Notes: generated from the letters alone by a model not told the origin. Shown: positions 17,489 through 26,780, counted from the stretch's first letter. The stretch: 55,000 bases of DNA from Candidatus Kuenenia stuttgartensis (GCA_945906725.1 CAMDRI010000012.1:1-55000), one strand, 5' to 3'. Made by a program: numbers and translations.

Positions 17489-17690
17489 CGACGGTCTGCT
17501 TCGCTCCCGACGACAGCTTGGCGTTGCTCAGCCAAGTCAGAGTGCCCCACTCAAACGTCTCGGTGGCGAGAGTGGCAATGTCTGTCGTTTGCTGACTCAG
17601 GTCGAACATGCTTTGGAATTCTCCTCTGAACTTCACGTGCCCTTCGGTCAACACAAGACGTGTCGGCGGCAACGGAATATACTCCCGCAT
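17439..17690 (-). pseudogene. Truncated cupin-domain gene (N-terminal part)
   Basis: The minus strand encodes 83 residues beginning MREYIPLPPTRLVLTEGHV. It continues through FRGEFQSMFDLSQQ and WLSNAKLSSGAKQTVGLCHILPGR. The last stretch is the typical entry to a cupin barrel, where a metal-binding His pair should follow, but homology stops abruptly after ILPGR and the frame runs into the neighbouring remnant. Read as the N-terminal half of a small cupin gene truncated on its 3' side. The assignment is by motif memory only. Confidence 0.45.
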
Positions 17691-17764
17691 CTGCTCTGGG
17701 TCGCGGGATGCGACACCGAGTTTCCGCCTCGTCCCCCACCGACCTTTTTGAAGGAACCGACCAC

Positions 17765-19072
17765 ATGCGTGCTTCGAGCTTTCATGTTTGGCTTGTGACT
17801 CTTGGACTGATTTCGTCTGCCGGACTCACCGCGAATGAAGCAGGACACGCCGCTGATCGGGGCATCACCGATTTTCCGAAACTTTCGGCCGAGAACGACT
17901 GGCCGTACTGGCGCGGTCCCTCACGAAACGGCATCGCGGCCAAAGGGCAATCCGTGCCGACGGAGTTCGGCGACAACAAGAACGTCACCTGGAAGACTCC
18001 AGTGCCGGGACGCGGACACTCTTCGCCGATCGTGGTCGGCAATTTGGTCGTACTGGAAACCTCCGACGGGCAAGCGAAGCAGCATTCGGTCGTCGCGTTT
18101 GAACGCTCGACCGGCAAGCAGCTTTGGAAAACCGACCTCAGCAAAGGTGGCTTCCCGGCCAAAAATCATCCGAAGAACACCGAAGCGACGCCGACCGTCG
18201 CCTGCGACGGCGAACGACTGTTCGTCACGTTCTTCCACGCCAAGACGGTGGTTTGCACGGCGCTCGATTTCAATGGCAAGCAGGTCTGGCAGCAGGTCGT
18301 CGGTCCCTTCAATCCAAAACGCTACGAGTACGGCTACGCTTCGTCGCCGACGCTGTATCGCAACTCCGTCATCATCGCCACTGAGTTCGACGGCACGAGT
18401 GCCATCACCGCTCTCGATCGCGCGACTGGCAAGCAACTCTGGAAAACGCCCCGTCGAGACAACATCACGTTCTCAACACCTGTCGTTGCTCACGTCGCTG
18501 GCAAAGACCAACTGCTGATCAGCGGGGCCCAGAAGGTTGCCAGCTACGATCCCGCGAACGGCAAGTTGCTGTGGGACGTCACCGGCACGACTCACGCGAC
18601 CTGCGGCACAATGGTCTGGACCAGCGACATCGTTTTGGCCAGCGGCGGATACCCGGACAAAGAGACCATCGCGGTCAAAGCAGACGGCAGCGGCAAAGTC
18701 CTCTGGAGGAACAAACAGAAATGCTACGAACAGTCGATGCTGGCACTCGATGGCTACGTCTACGCCCTTGACGACGACGGCATCTTATTCTGCTGGCGAG
18801 CGACCGACGGTCATGAAATGTGGGTGAAGCGACTCGCCGGACCAGTCAGCTCATCGCCCGTGCTCGCGGGAGGTCACATCTACCAAGCCAATGAAGCCGG
18901 CACTTGGTTCGTCTTCAAACCGAATCCGGAAAAGTTCGAGCTCGTCGCCGAGAATCAACTCGGCGATGAAGCCTTCCCCAGTCCCGCCGTCGCCGGCAAC
19001 CAACTCTTCATCCGCAGCGCAACTCACTCCGGCGGCAAACGGCAAGAGTGGCTGTATTGCTTCGGAAAATAA
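17765..19072 (+). CDS. Exported PQQ-like (YVTN/pyrrolo-quinoline) beta-propeller protein
   Basis: A 435-residue secreted protein with a signal peptide (1-24) and repeated propeller blades of the PQQ-binding-like type. WPYWRGPSRNGIA opens the domain; the blades carry STGKQLWKTDL, ALDFNGKQVWQQ, ALDRATGKQLWKT, DPANGKLLWDVT, and ADGSGKVLWRN near the end. This WRGPxRNGI opening is characteristic of planctomycete outer-membrane-assembly-BamB-like propellers with no known catalytic activity. The start is the ATG at 17765 before the hydrophobic segment; upstream in-frame sequence from 17660 covers the cupin remnant. A paralogue lies at 36940. It converges on the permease gene. Confidence 0.85.
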   Translation: MRASSFHVWLVTLGLISSAGLTANEAGHAADRGITDFPKLSAENDWPYWRGPSRNGIAAKGQSVPTEFGDNKNVTWKTPVPGRGHSSPIVVGNLVVLETSDGQAKQHSVVAFERSTGKQLWKTDLSKGGFPAKNHPKNTEATPTVACDGERLFVTFFHAKTVVCTALDFNGKQVWQQVVGPFNPKRYEYGYASSPTLYRNSVIIATEFDGTSAITALDRATGKQLWKTPRRDNITFSTPVVAHVAGKDQLLISGAQKVASYDPANGKLLWDVTGTTHATCGTMVWTSDIVLASGGYPDKETIAVKADGSGKVLWRNKQKCYEQSMLALDGYVYALDDDGILFCWRATDGHEMWVKRLAGPVSSSPVLAGGHIYQANEAGTWFVFKPNPEKFELVAENQLGDEAFPSPAVAGNQLFIRSATHSGGKRQEWLYCFGK

Positions 19073-19078
19073 AACTGC

Positions 19079-19162
19079 CGAGAAACCAGCACGACGCGCC
19101 AGCCAGTGATCTGTCTCCACGAGAACTGGACCACTCGCTGGCGCGTCGTACTGATTCTCTCG
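19079..19162. repeat. Long palindrome between convergent genes (ACGACGCGCCAGC type)
   Basis: The left arm contains ACGACGCGCCAGCCAGTG (19091-19108) and the right arm CACTCGCTGGCGCGTCGT (19132-19149), 17 of 18 bases complementary. Pairing continues more weakly outward to about 30 bp (GAGAAACCAG against CTGATTCTCTC). It starts 6 bp after the propeller stop. Confidence 0.85.
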
Positions 19163-19179
19163 ATTGAAACGGCTTCGAC

Positions 19180-19941
19180 TCAAAACACTCCGATCAACCT
19201 CAGCGCGGCGACCGACGACAGCAACAAGACGAGGCTGTCGAACTGTCGCTGCGGGATGCGATGAATCAGCCAGCGACCGGCCAGAAGACCGAGCACGATC
19301 ATCGGAGTCAGCATCGCATTGAAGAGCAGGGTGTCCATCCCGATGAGCCCCAACTGGGCGCTGAATGGAACCTTGAACAAATTCAGCAGCAAAAAGAACC
19401 AGGCGGTCGTTCCAACCAGTTCCAGCTTCGGCATCGCGACCGTCACGAGGTACAGCGCGATGATCCCGCCCGCCGCGTTGGCGAGCATCGTGCTGAAGCC
19501 GGCAATCAGACACAGGCTCCACGCAAACCAGGCCGCGTGAGGAACATGCTCAAACCAACCCGGCCGCCACATACGAGCGGTCTGCATCGCCGCCAACCCC
19601 AGGATGATGCTGCCGATGACTGGCTTGTACGCGGACTCGCTCAGCGAATTCATCAGCGCCCAGCCGATGACGACTCCCAGAGCCGTCGGCAACGACATGC
19701 TCCAGACGTACTCCCACCGAGCATGTTGGCGAAACGCCGCCACGGCGCACACATCGCCGAAGATCAGCATTGGCAACACATACCCCGTCGATTGTTTCGC
19801 TCCGAACAAGAACGCGAAGACCACGACGTGAAAGAGGCCGACCCCCGCGAAACCGCTCTTCGCCACGCCCAAACCAAACGCGGAGACCAACGCCAGCGAC
19901 CATTGAGCAGCCGTCAGTTCAGGCAATCCCAACTCAGGCAT
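19180..19941 (-). CDS. TauE/SafE (TSUP) family permease
   Basis: A 253-residue integral membrane protein of the sulfite-exporter TauE/SafE family. About eight hydrophobic segments are visible. The family's Gly-rich first repeat GLGVAKSGFAGVGLF lies at about 23-37, and the second repeat TMLANAAGGIIALYLV at about 140-155. Substrates of characterised members are sulfite, sulfoacetate and related anions; nothing in the sequence decides this. It starts eight bases inside the preceding amidohydrolase gene, so the two are translationally coupled. Confidence 0.85.
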   Translation of the reverse strand: MPELGLPELTAAQWSLALVSAFGLGVAKSGFAGVGLFHVVVFAFLFGAKQSTGYVLPMLIFGDVCAVAAFRQHARWEYVWSMSLPTALGVVIGWALMNSLSESAYKPVIGSIILGLAAMQTARMWRPGWFEHVPHAAWFAWSLCLIAGFSTMLANAAGGIIALYLVTVAMPKLELVGTTAWFFLLLNLFKVPFSAQLGLIGMDTLLFNAMLTPMIVLGLLAGRWLIHRIPQRQFDSLVLLLSSVAALRLIGVF

Positions 19942-20884
19942 AGAAGAAGACCTTCTCGGCCGTCTTCGCCAGCAGCCACTCGCGGTCTGGCTTCGAGAGG
20001 AAATCCATTCGGTCGCGAACGAGGCTGATCGACGCCTTGTAGTTGTTGGTTCCCTGAATCTGATACGGCGAGTCGCTGGCCCACATTAGCCGCTGCGGAC
20101 CGAAGCAATCGAGCAGCCGTTTGATCATCGGGATCAACTCGTCATGCGGTGGCTTCTTCTGGCCGAGCGCGTAGTAGGCCGAGATCTTGACACTCGAGTG
20201 CTTGTGTCGTGCTAATCGGCACAGAGCGCTGATGTCACTGTCTCGAAACTCGCCATCCACGCCGATGCGAGCAAAGTGATCGATCACGACTGGTGTGTCG
20301 GGATGTTGTTCACACATCGCATCGGTCGCGGCCAGGTCGCTCGCGTTGATGAGCAAGCACATCGCCTGCCGAGTCTCCGCGCCGGTCTTCCACATCTCGA
20401 TCATGCCGGGCGCTTCGAGCCACTTCGGTTGGTCTTCTTTCTTGCGAACGAACGGCGTGATGCGGAATCCGGTCACGCCTTGCGGCAGCAGCTTCTTCAT
20501 GGCTGCCCCCGGATTCGGCAAGTGATCATCGACCATCCCTTGCACGCGAAACAGCTTCGGGTGCCGTCGCACAGCATCGATCAAATATGAGTTGTCAAAC
20601 AGATGGTAGACCGAATGCTGAATCAGCACGACGCGGCCAACTCCCTCTGGCCGAGCGATCGCCATCAGTTCGTCATCGTTGAAGCTCGGCGGCTTGAGAT
20701 CCGCCTTCGTCTGCCCCGGAGCGAGCGGAAACTTGTCAGTCTCCGGCGGCCAAATGTGCGAATGCGCGTCGATCCACGGCAGGTCTTTGTCGGCAGCCAG
20801 AATGTCCTGAGTCATGATCGCTCCAACGGCGGTAAGCCCAACAGTCATCGCCTGTCGTCGAGTCAGTGAATGAATCGAGGTCAT
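19934..20884 (-). CDS. Exported amidohydrolase-2 family metal-dependent hydrolase
   Basis: A 316-residue TIM-barrel hydrolase. The N-terminal SLTRRQAMTVGLTAVGA is a twin-arginine leader. WIDAHSHIWPP supplies the first metal-site HxH, TPVVIDHFARIG the mid-barrel His, and LMWASDSPYQ the C-terminal Asp. This set is typical of amidohydrolase family 2 (lactonase, decarboxylase or dicarboxylate lactone hydrolase activities). The start at 20884 follows a palindrome; an upstream in-frame start at 20983 would read through it. Coupled to the permease downstream, and 95 bp behind the isochorismatase-like gene. The substrate is unknown. Confidence 0.85.
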   Translation of the reverse strand: MTSIHSLTRRQAMTVGLTAVGAIMTQDILAADKDLPWIDAHSHIWPPETDKFPLAPGQTKADLKPPSFNDDELMAIARPEGVGRVVLIQHSVYHLFDNSYLIDAVRRHPKLFRVQGMVDDHLPNPGAAMKKLLPQGVTGFRITPFVRKKEDQPKWLEAPGMIEMWKTGAETRQAMCLLINASDLAATDAMCEQHPDTPVVIDHFARIGVDGEFRDSDISALCRLARHKHSSVKISAYYALGQKKPPHDELIPMIKRLLDCFGPQRLMWASDSPYQIQGTNNYKASISLVRDRMDFLSKPDREWLLAKTAEKVFFYA

Positions 20885-20903
20885 AAGACGCTCCCAATTT
20901 GAA

Positions 20904-20978
20904 ATGGAGGATGGCCGCCCTCGGCCGTCCCGCATCGTTTTGATCCACCGCGGACAGCCGAGGGCGGCCATCCTCCAT
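20904..20978. repeat. 27-bp-arm palindrome (GGATGGCCGCCCTCGGCC type)
   Basis: The left arm is 20904-20930 and the right arm 20952-20978, with only one mismatch in 27 and a 21-bp spacer; the core word is GGATGGCCGCCCTCGGCC. It ends two bases before the stop codon of the isochorismatase-like gene (minus strand), so it forms that gene's 3' end and lies ahead of the amidohydrolase start. Confidence 0.9.
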
Positions 20979-20979
20979 C

Positions 20980-22389
20980 TCACTTCGGCTCAAAAAGCAT
21001 ATCGGTCGAGCCGCCAAACTTCGCCGGCAGCGGCATGTTCGACCAGGACTTATCGTCGCCGAGTCGGAGTTGCCATTGGCCCTTCAGCTCCAATTTTCGC
21101 GAACCGCTGACCAACGTCGGCGGTTCGGGCAACAAGAGCTGTCCACCAGGCCCCCCAAGCCGCATCACGAGCAAATGGAAATCGTCGCGTAGGATCGCCT
21201 CGGCCGGGAATTGATAGGTGACGCAATTGCCACTTCCTGCTTCGATCTGCGAACTGGCTATGTAGCCGTTCAACCACACCGACGTTTCTTGGTCCACTTC
21301 CAACTTGAGCTGCAATCGTTTCTCTTTTAGAAAATCGCTGGGGAGCCGAACTACGCAACGAATCCAAAACGGGCCGTGATAACCCTCCGCCTCGCTCAGA
21401 TTGAGCTGCTGCAAACGCTTCGTGACGGAAATCGGTCGCCAAGCGGTACGAGCATCCTGTGGCTTAATTGAGGGACTGGCTTCCACCCGCTGGTCGTACT
21501 TCGACCGGAACGGCTCGCCGCCGAGAAGCTGATCGCTGGTGATCGTCGGACAGACGTACTGTTCGACGTGAGCGATGACGAGGCCGTTGCCGGTGAAGTG
21601 ATCGACCAGTGGCCAACGCTTGGGGTTGTACATGCAGTCGGTCATGTCGCGCATCAGCGCGACGTTCTTGCCGTTGCGAACCATCTGCCGCAGCCCGAAC
21701 GGCCGGCCGAGTACGCACATGTTGAGATGTACGCCGACCAGAATCACGTTCTTGATGCCGCGCGATTCGAGCACGTTCCAAACTTCGTCACCTCGATCGG
21801 AGATGAAGTCGCGGTCGGCGTCGATCTCGATCAGCTTCGACTGCGACTTCCATGGCATTCCCGGATTGCGGCCCATCGCCTTGAGCTTCGTGGCCCACTC
21901 AGCGTGCTCGGCCGGATCATCGTCCTCGCCTCCGTCGGATTGGTCGATGGGGTAGACCGCCTTCTCTTCGCTGGGAATCCGCGAGCACCAATGCTCGACA
22001 TCTTTTCGCATCACCTTCGCTGCCGGAGCTGCCACAGCTCGCTTCCGAGCCGCATGATCTTCATAAGCTACCATGCAGTCACTCGGCGAATGAATAATCG
22101 TCGCCCCGCGATTCCGCGCCTCCTTCAAAACCTCGTTCATTCGCGGAGCAAACTCTTCCAGCCGCCGCACGGCATTCAAGCAGTGATGCGCATCCCACAC
22201 ATCGCAGACGATGACCGCGGTTTCGTTCGCAGACCATTTTTCGTCGCGAGTCTCCCGCTTGAAACTTCCACTGCCAGCGGATGACTTCGCTTGGAAACGA
22301 AGGTGGAGATTCAAGTCGTCCCCAAAGACGGTCGTCGTCATGAGCGATGCTCCCAGTGACAAGACGGCAATCAATCCAGTTGGCCTCAC
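20980..22389 (-). CDS. Exported isochorismatase-like cysteine hydrolase with C-terminal beta-sandwich
   Basis: A 469-residue protein with a signal peptide (1-23). Residues about 55-300 form an isochorismatase-like (cysteine hydrolase) domain: VIVCDVWDAHHC holds the catalytic Asp (63 or 66), DRDFISDRGDEVW is the conserved mid-segment, and GVHLNMCVLGRPFGLRQM places the nucleophile at Cys225. From about 330, alternating strands with WIRCVVRLP and VWLNGYIASS resemble galactose-binding-like sandwiches, suggesting attachment to a glycan or surface. The start is GTG, supported by an AAAGGAG site. The fusion is planctomycete-like; the amide or ester substrate is unknown. It sits third from the end of the minus-strand run. 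Confidence 0.8.
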   Translation of the reverse strand: MRPTGLIAVLSLGASLMTTTVFGDDLNLHLRFQAKSSAGSGSFKRETRDEKWSANETAVIVCDVWDAHHCLNAVRRLEEFAPRMNEVLKEARNRGATIIHSPSDCMVAYEDHAARKRAVAAPAAKVMRKDVEHWCSRIPSEEKAVYPIDQSDGGEDDDPAEHAEWATKLKAMGRNPGMPWKSQSKLIEIDADRDFISDRGDEVWNVLESRGIKNVILVGVHLNMCVLGRPFGLRQMVRNGKNVALMRDMTDCMYNPKRWPLVDHFTGNGLVIAHVEQYVCPTITSDQLLGGEPFRSKYDQRVEASPSIKPQDARTAWRPISVTKRLQQLNLSEAEGYHGPFWIRCVVRLPSDFLKEKRLQLKLEVDQETSVWLNGYIASSQIEAGSGNCVTYQFPAEAILRDDFHLLVMRLGGPGGQLLLPEPPTLVSGSRKLELKGQWQLRLGDDKSWSNMPLPAKFGGSTDMLFEPK

Positions 22390-22409
22390 GATGTGATCTC
22401 CTTTTGGTT

Positions 22410-22458
22410 CGTGGTGGATGCGTCTCGCATCCGACCGACGCGAGACGCGTCGCCCACG
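22410..22458. repeat. Palindrome (GATGCGTCTCGCATC type)
   Basis: The left arm CGTGGTGGATGCGTCTCGCA pairs with the right arm CGCGAGACGCGTCGCCCACG (end 22458) at most positions, with a short spacer. It lies 6 bp from the stop of the DUF1501 gene at 22465. GATGCGTCTCGCATC is itself a small near-palindrome. Confidence 0.75.
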
Positions 22459-22464
22459 TGCGGG

Positions 22465-23895
22465 TCAACCTAACAACTCGCGCACGACTTGTCCGCCCGC
22501 GACGATCGGAACCGGGCGACCCGGCGAGGCCAGCAGTTCGCGGTTGGCGTCGACGCCGAGCAGGTGATACGCCGTGCGAAGAATATCCTTCGGGTCGATC
22601 GGCTGCTCGACGACATCGCCAGCGATCGCGTCCGTCGAACCGACGACCTGACCACGCGGGACGCCCGCTCCAGCGAAGAGTTGGCAGTAGGCTCGCGACC
22701 AGTGGCCTCGGCCGGGAGCACCGGCGGCGGTGATGTCGAACGTCGGAGTGCGGCCGTGTTCGCTGAGGCACAGGACGAGCGTATCTTCCAGCAATCCGCG
22801 CCGGTCGAGATCGAGCATCAGCGCCGAGAACGCGCGGTCGAACGCGGGAAGCAGGAACTCGCGCATGCGCGAATGATGGTCGTAGTGCGTGTCCCAGCTC
22901 TCGTCGGTTTGGCCGAATTCGTCCCAGCAGACGGTGACAAACTTCACGTCCGCTTCGAGCAACCGCCTGGCCGACAAGCAGGACTGGCCGAACAGCGTCA
23001 TGCCATAGTCTTCTCGCAGCGACATCGGCTCCCGTTCCAACCGAAGTGCGTCGACCACTTGTGGCCGCGCGAGGAAGTCGAGGGCCAACTCGCGTTGCTT
23101 CGAGTATCCGGCCGCGCTGGCCGAGCGATCGAGTTCCACTGTTCGCTGTTCAAACTGGGTCAGCAATGAGCGGCGTCGGTCGAGCGAATCCAATGTGATC
23201 GCCGCTCCGTCACCAGAACCGAATTCGAGCCGCCCATCGGGCGTGACCTCGCGGAACGGATCCCCTTGCGGAGCCTCGCCTCGGAACTCTGTCCAGAGCG
23301 GATCGAACGCCGTCCCCAGGAATCCACCGAATGTCCCCGATCGCTTGTTCGGCCGAGCGTACAAGCTCTGCCGCCACGGCAGCATCACGTTGACTGGCAC
23401 GCCGCGCGGCTGTGGACCGAACTCGCCGCGCGACGCGCAGTAGTCGATGACCCCACCGATGTACGGCCACTGATCGGGATTCCGCTGCCGCCCTTCAATC
23501 CGCTCGGTGTCCGAGTTGCCGGTCAGCGTGTACGACGCCGAGTGAATGTTCCATGGATGCGACATCGACCGCACCAACGTGCAACGATCAAGCACCCGCG
23601 CCGACCGAGGCAGATGCTCACAAACTCGCAGACTCGGCAAGCACGAGTCGATCGTCTCAAACTCGCCGCGAATGTTTTCCGGAGCCTCCGGCTTCGGATC
23701 GAACGTGTCGAGCTGGCTCCAAGCTCCGTAGATGTAGAGGACCAAACACCGCTTCGCACGACCGAAGCCGGGTAGCGTGACGGTGCTCCGTTCGGCACTA
23801 ACACTAACCGACGTTGAAAGCCATGGCGCGCCGAACAGACTCAAGCCACCAGCCTGCAACAAGTCGCGTCTTTTGATCCTCGATTCGTGCTTCAT
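22465..23895 (-). CDS. DUF1501 family protein
   Basis: A 476-residue DUF1501 protein. The leader KRRDLLQAGGLSLFGAPW is of twin-arginine type. CLVLYIYGAWSQLDTFDPKPEAPENIRG is the family's first block, SMSHPWNIHSASYTLTGN the second, FVTVCWDEFGQTDESWDTH the third, and LVLCLSEHGRTPTFD with GRGHWSRAY the fourth. Between blocks it differs considerably from the DUF1501 protein at 12925, so the two are old paralogues. It stands in the minus-strand run between Gfo/Idh/MocA and the isochorismatase-like gene. No enzymatic role is established for the family. Confidence 0.9.
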   Translation of the reverse strand: MKHESRIKRRDLLQAGGLSLFGAPWLSTSVSVSAERSTVTLPGFGRAKRCLVLYIYGAWSQLDTFDPKPEAPENIRGEFETIDSCLPSLRVCEHLPRSARVLDRCTLVRSMSHPWNIHSASYTLTGNSDTERIEGRQRNPDQWPYIGGVIDYCASRGEFGPQPRGVPVNVMLPWRQSLYARPNKRSGTFGGFLGTAFDPLWTEFRGEAPQGDPFREVTPDGRLEFGSGDGAAITLDSLDRRRSLLTQFEQRTVELDRSASAAGYSKQRELALDFLARPQVVDALRLEREPMSLREDYGMTLFGQSCLSARRLLEADVKFVTVCWDEFGQTDESWDTHYDHHSRMREFLLPAFDRAFSALMLDLDRRGLLEDTLVLCLSEHGRTPTFDITAAGAPGRGHWSRAYCQLFAGAGVPRGQVVGSTDAIAGDVVEQPIDPKDILRTAYHLLGVDANRELLASPGRPVPIVAGGQVVRELLG

Positions 23896-23907
23896 TTTTC
23901 GCCCTTC

Positions 23908-23961
23908 ATTTTTCGCCGCCTCTTTCTCTTCATCGCAAACCGCAGAGGGGCGGCGAAAAAT
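23908..23961. repeat. Palindrome (ATTTTTCGCCGCC type)
   Basis: ATTTTTCGCCGCCTCT (23908-23923) pairs with AGAGGGGCGGCGAAAAAT (23944-23961) except for a two-base bulge. A third half-copy, ATTTTTCGCCC, immediately precedes it. It lies 17 bp from the stop of the oxidoreductase gene at 23979. Confidence 0.8.
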
Positions 23962-23978
23962 CAGTGATCAGCTCAACA

Positions 23979-24959
23979 TTATGTCACCAAGAGCCGTTCC
24001 ATCCAACGCTGAATTTGCAGGGCGTCGGCATACGTCGCGCCGACGGGAACACTTTCGACACCGCGAACGACTCGGCAGAAGCAGCGGAGTTCCTCGGCCA
24101 TCATGCCGGAAGGACCGCCAGCATCGGCTCGGATTTCCAGCGGCATCGGCCAAATGGCTTTCTCGTCCCAGACTTCGATCGGTCGCGGGTTCGGCGAGAT
24201 GCGCGAGGCCCAGCCGTTGCCGAACACCTCCATGCGATCGAAGCCGCGCGGAGCCATTCCGGTCGGCGAGACGTAGCCCGACGCGAATGACGCCAGCGTC
24301 CCGTCGGACCACCGCAACTGAGCCAGCGCGAGATCGACCGCACCCGTTTCGATGTGACGCAACTGCGAGCTGAATCGCTCCGGTTCGGCGCGGTTCATCA
24401 GCACTTGGACGCAGTACAAATCGTGAACCATCGTGGCGATCAGCGGGTTCTCGCCGGGAAAGTCGTGGACGATGCTCGCCGGTCGATGCCGGACGCAGTC
24501 GAAGAACGTCGGCTGTCCTCTTTTCGCGACTTCCTCACGAAGCGCCTTGAACTCGCTATTGAACAACAAGATGTGGCCGAGCATCAGATTCGACGAGTCG
24601 GCGTTGACCAGCGGCGCGAGACTCTCGGCTTCGGCCATCGATTCCGAAATCGGCTTCTCCAAGAGCACACGCTTGCCAGCCCGCAACAGCTTCGACGCGA
24701 CGCGGCCATGCTCGGCGGTCGAACAGGCCACGACCCAGGCCTCGGCATGGGACTGGGTAATCGCTTGATCGAGATCGAGCCAACCGGGGACGTTGGGCAA
24801 CTCGCTTTTCAACTTGTCGAGACTCGCCTGTCGCCGCGCGACGACGCCAACCAACTCGGCTTCTGCCAATCCTGAGAGTGTCAGCGAATGCAGACGACCG
24901 AACCGGCCAAGGCCGATGACTCCGATCTTCACCGGCTGGATTTGACGCGATTGGTTCAT
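23979..24959 (-). CDS. Gfo/Idh/MocA family NAD(P)-dependent oxidoreductase
   Basis: A 326-residue oxidoreductase of the glucose-fructose oxidoreductase/inositol dehydrogenase family. KIGVIGLGRFGRLHS is the N-terminal dinucleotide loop. GKRVLLEKPISESMAEAE carries the EKP motif with the catalytic Lys. MVHDLYCVQVLMN is the mid-domain His/Asp segment. There is no export leader, unlike the family member at 44420, so it is probably cytoplasmic. The substrate is probably a sugar or polyol derivative. In the minus-strand run it lies between fumarase and the DUF1501 gene, with palindromes on both sides. Confidence 0.85.
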   Translation of the reverse strand: MNQSRQIQPVKIGVIGLGRFGRLHSLTLSGLAEAELVGVVARRQASLDKLKSELPNVPGWLDLDQAITQSHAEAWVVACSTAEHGRVASKLLRAGKRVLLEKPISESMAEAESLAPLVNADSSNLMLGHILLFNSEFKALREEVAKRGQPTFFDCVRHRPASIVHDFPGENPLIATMVHDLYCVQVLMNRAEPERFSSQLRHIETGAVDLALAQLRWSDGTLASFASGYVSPTGMAPRGFDRMEVFGNGWASRISPNPRPIEVWDEKAIWPMPLEIRADAGGPSGMMAEELRCFCRVVRGVESVPVGATYADALQIQRWMERLLVT

Positions 24960-24975
24960 CGGTGACTCTCAGAAA

Positions 24976-25030
24976 GATGGGCACTCTTGCCCGTCCTGCA
25001 GTTCAAAAAGAGACGGGCAACAGTGCCCAT
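24976..25030. repeat. Palindrome (GATGGGCACTCTTGCCCGTC type)
   Basis: The left arm GATGGGCACTCTTGCCCGTC (24976-24995) and right arm GACGGGCAACAGTGCCCAT (25012-25030) differ from perfect pairing at one position. The spacer is 16 bp. It ends 4 bp before the fumarase stop (minus strand). Same arm family as 11400..11464. Confidence 0.85.
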
Positions 25031-25034
25031 TTTA

Positions 25035-26666
25035 CTAGTGCGAGCACCCCGGTCCGACGTCAGCGAAGAAGTCGTGCCCTTTGTCGTCGACCAGGATGAA
25101 CGCCGGGAAATCCTCGACTTCAATTTTCCAAATCGCCTCCATGCCGAGTTCGGCGAACTCGACCACATCGACTTTGCGGATGTTCTCCTTGGCGAGAATT
25201 GCCGCCGGGCCACCGATGCTGCCGAGGTAGAAGCCGCCGTGCTTCTGACAGGCGGCGGTGACCGCCGGGCCGCGATTGCCCTTGGCGATCATGATCATGC
25301 TGCCGCCGTGCGACTGAAACAGCTCGACGTACGAGTCCATGCGGCCGGCGGTCGTCGGACCGAATGAACCACTCGGCAGTCCTTCCGGCTTCTTTGCAGG
25401 TCCGGCGTAGTAGACCGGGTGAGCTTTGAAGTAGTCGGGCAGCGGTTGTCCGGCATCAATTCGCTCTTTGAGTTTCGCATGCGCGATGTCGCGAGCGACG
25501 ACGATCGGACCGCTCAGCAGCAGTCGTGTCGTGACCGGATAGCGTGACAGCTCGGCGAGAATGTCCTTCATCGGGCGGTTGAGATCGACTCGAATCGCGC
25601 CCGTGTCTTTGCGATGCCGCAACTCTTCCGGGATGTACTTCAGCGGCTCGAACTCAAGCTGTTCGATGAAGACACCATTGCGAGTGATCTTCCCTTTGGC
25701 TTGCCGATCCGCGCTGCACGAGACGCCGATTCCGATCGGCAACGAGGCTCCGTGTCGCGGCAGACGGATGATAGTCACATCGACGGCGAAATACTTACCC
25801 CCGAACTGTGCCCCGATGCCGCACTTCCGAGCTTGCTCCAGCATCTGGGCTTCGAGTTCGACATCGCGGAATGCTCGGCCGTGAGCGTTGCCGGTGGTCG
25901 GCAGGTTGTCGAGGTATTTCGTCGAGGCGAGCTTCACCGTCTTTAGCGTCGCCTCGGCCGACGTCCCGCCGATGACGAACACGAGGTGATACGGCGGGCA
26001 GGCCGCAGTACCAAGCGACACCATCTTCGCCGTCAAATACTCGACCAAAGACTTCGGGTTGAGGACCGCTCGCGTCTCTTGAAACAGGAACGACTTGTTG
26101 GCCGAGCCGCCTCCTTTGGCGATGAACAACAGCTTGTATTCGTCGCCGTCAACCACCGAGAGGTCGATCTGCGCGGGCAAGTTGGTGTTCGTGTTCTTCT
26201 CGTCCCACATGTTCAGCGCGGCGTTCTGCGAGTACCGCAGATTGTTCTCGGTGTAGGCGTTGTAGACACCGTGAGCGATCGCCTCTTCATCGCCGCTGGA
26301 CCAAACGGCGTGTCCCTTCTTGCCCATGACGATCGCGGTGCCGGTGTCCTGGCAGAACGGCAGCACGCCGGCGCTCGACACATCGGCATTCTTGAGCATC
26401 GTCAGTGCCACCATCCGGTCGTTGTCGGAGGCTTCCGGGTCGTCGAGGATCGAGGCGACCTGCTTGAGATGCTTCGGCCGCAGAAAGAAGTTGATGTCAT
26501 GAAACGCCTGCGAACACAACAGCGTCAACGCCTGCGGATCGACACAGAGCACGTCCTTCCCGTCGAACGATTGCATGCGGACGTGCTCCGCAGTCAGCAA
26601 GCGGTACTCGGTGTGGTCGGGGCCGAGTTCAAAGAGTTCTTGAAAGTGAAACGGAGCGGTCGGCAT
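25035..26666 (-). CDS. fum: Class I (iron-sulfur) fumarate hydratase
   Basis: A 543-residue class I fumarase, the length of Escherichia coli FumA/FumB, converting fumarate to malate with an oxygen-sensitive [4Fe-4S] cluster. The cluster cysteines are visible in [35 protein letters not shown] and [13 protein letters not shown]. The C-terminal beta domain is fused ([36 protein letters not shown]), as in the one-chain type. The start at 26666 gives [15 protein letters not shown], which aligns with the family; the frame upstream to 26777 is unrelated. It is the first gene of the six-gene minus-strand run. Confidence 0.93.
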   Translation of the reverse strand: MPTAPFHFQELFELGPDHTEYRLLTAEHVRMQSFDGKDVLCVDPQALTLLCSQAFHDINFFLRPKHLKQVASILDDPEASDNDRMVALTMLKNADVSSAGVLPFCQDTGTAIVMGKKGHAVWSSGDEEAIAHGVYNAYTENNLRYSQNAALNMWDEKNTNTNLPAQIDLSVVDGDEYKLLFIAKGGGSANKSFLFQETRAVLNPKSLVEYLTAKMVSLGTAACPPYHLVFVIGGTSAEATLKTVKLASTKYLDNLPTTGNAHGRAFRDVELEAQMLEQARKCGIGAQFGGKYFAVDVTIIRLPRHGASLPIGIGVSCSADRQAKGKITRNGVFIEQLEFEPLKYIPEELRHRKDTGAIRVDLNRPMKDILAELSRYPVTTRLLLSGPIVVARDIAHAKLKERIDAGQPLPDYFKAHPVYYAGPAKKPEGLPSGSFGPTTAGRMDSYVELFQSHGGSMIMIAKGNRGPAVTAACQKHGGFYLGSIGGPAAILAKENIRKVDVVEFAELGMEAIWKIEVEDFPAFILVDDKGHDFFADVGPGCSH

Positions 26667-26780
26667 GATAGAAATTCCTGGAGAGTTCAGAGGGCCGGAT
26701 GATAGCGGCTGCCCAATGAGCCTCAACTCGCGAGAGTCGCAACCCACTTTGAGACCATCCGTGTATACTCCGTCCACGAA

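Noticed and set aside
25986..26702. 238-codon plus-strand frame opposite fumarase
   Set aside because: An antisense shadow of the conserved fumarase gene, with no signature of its own.
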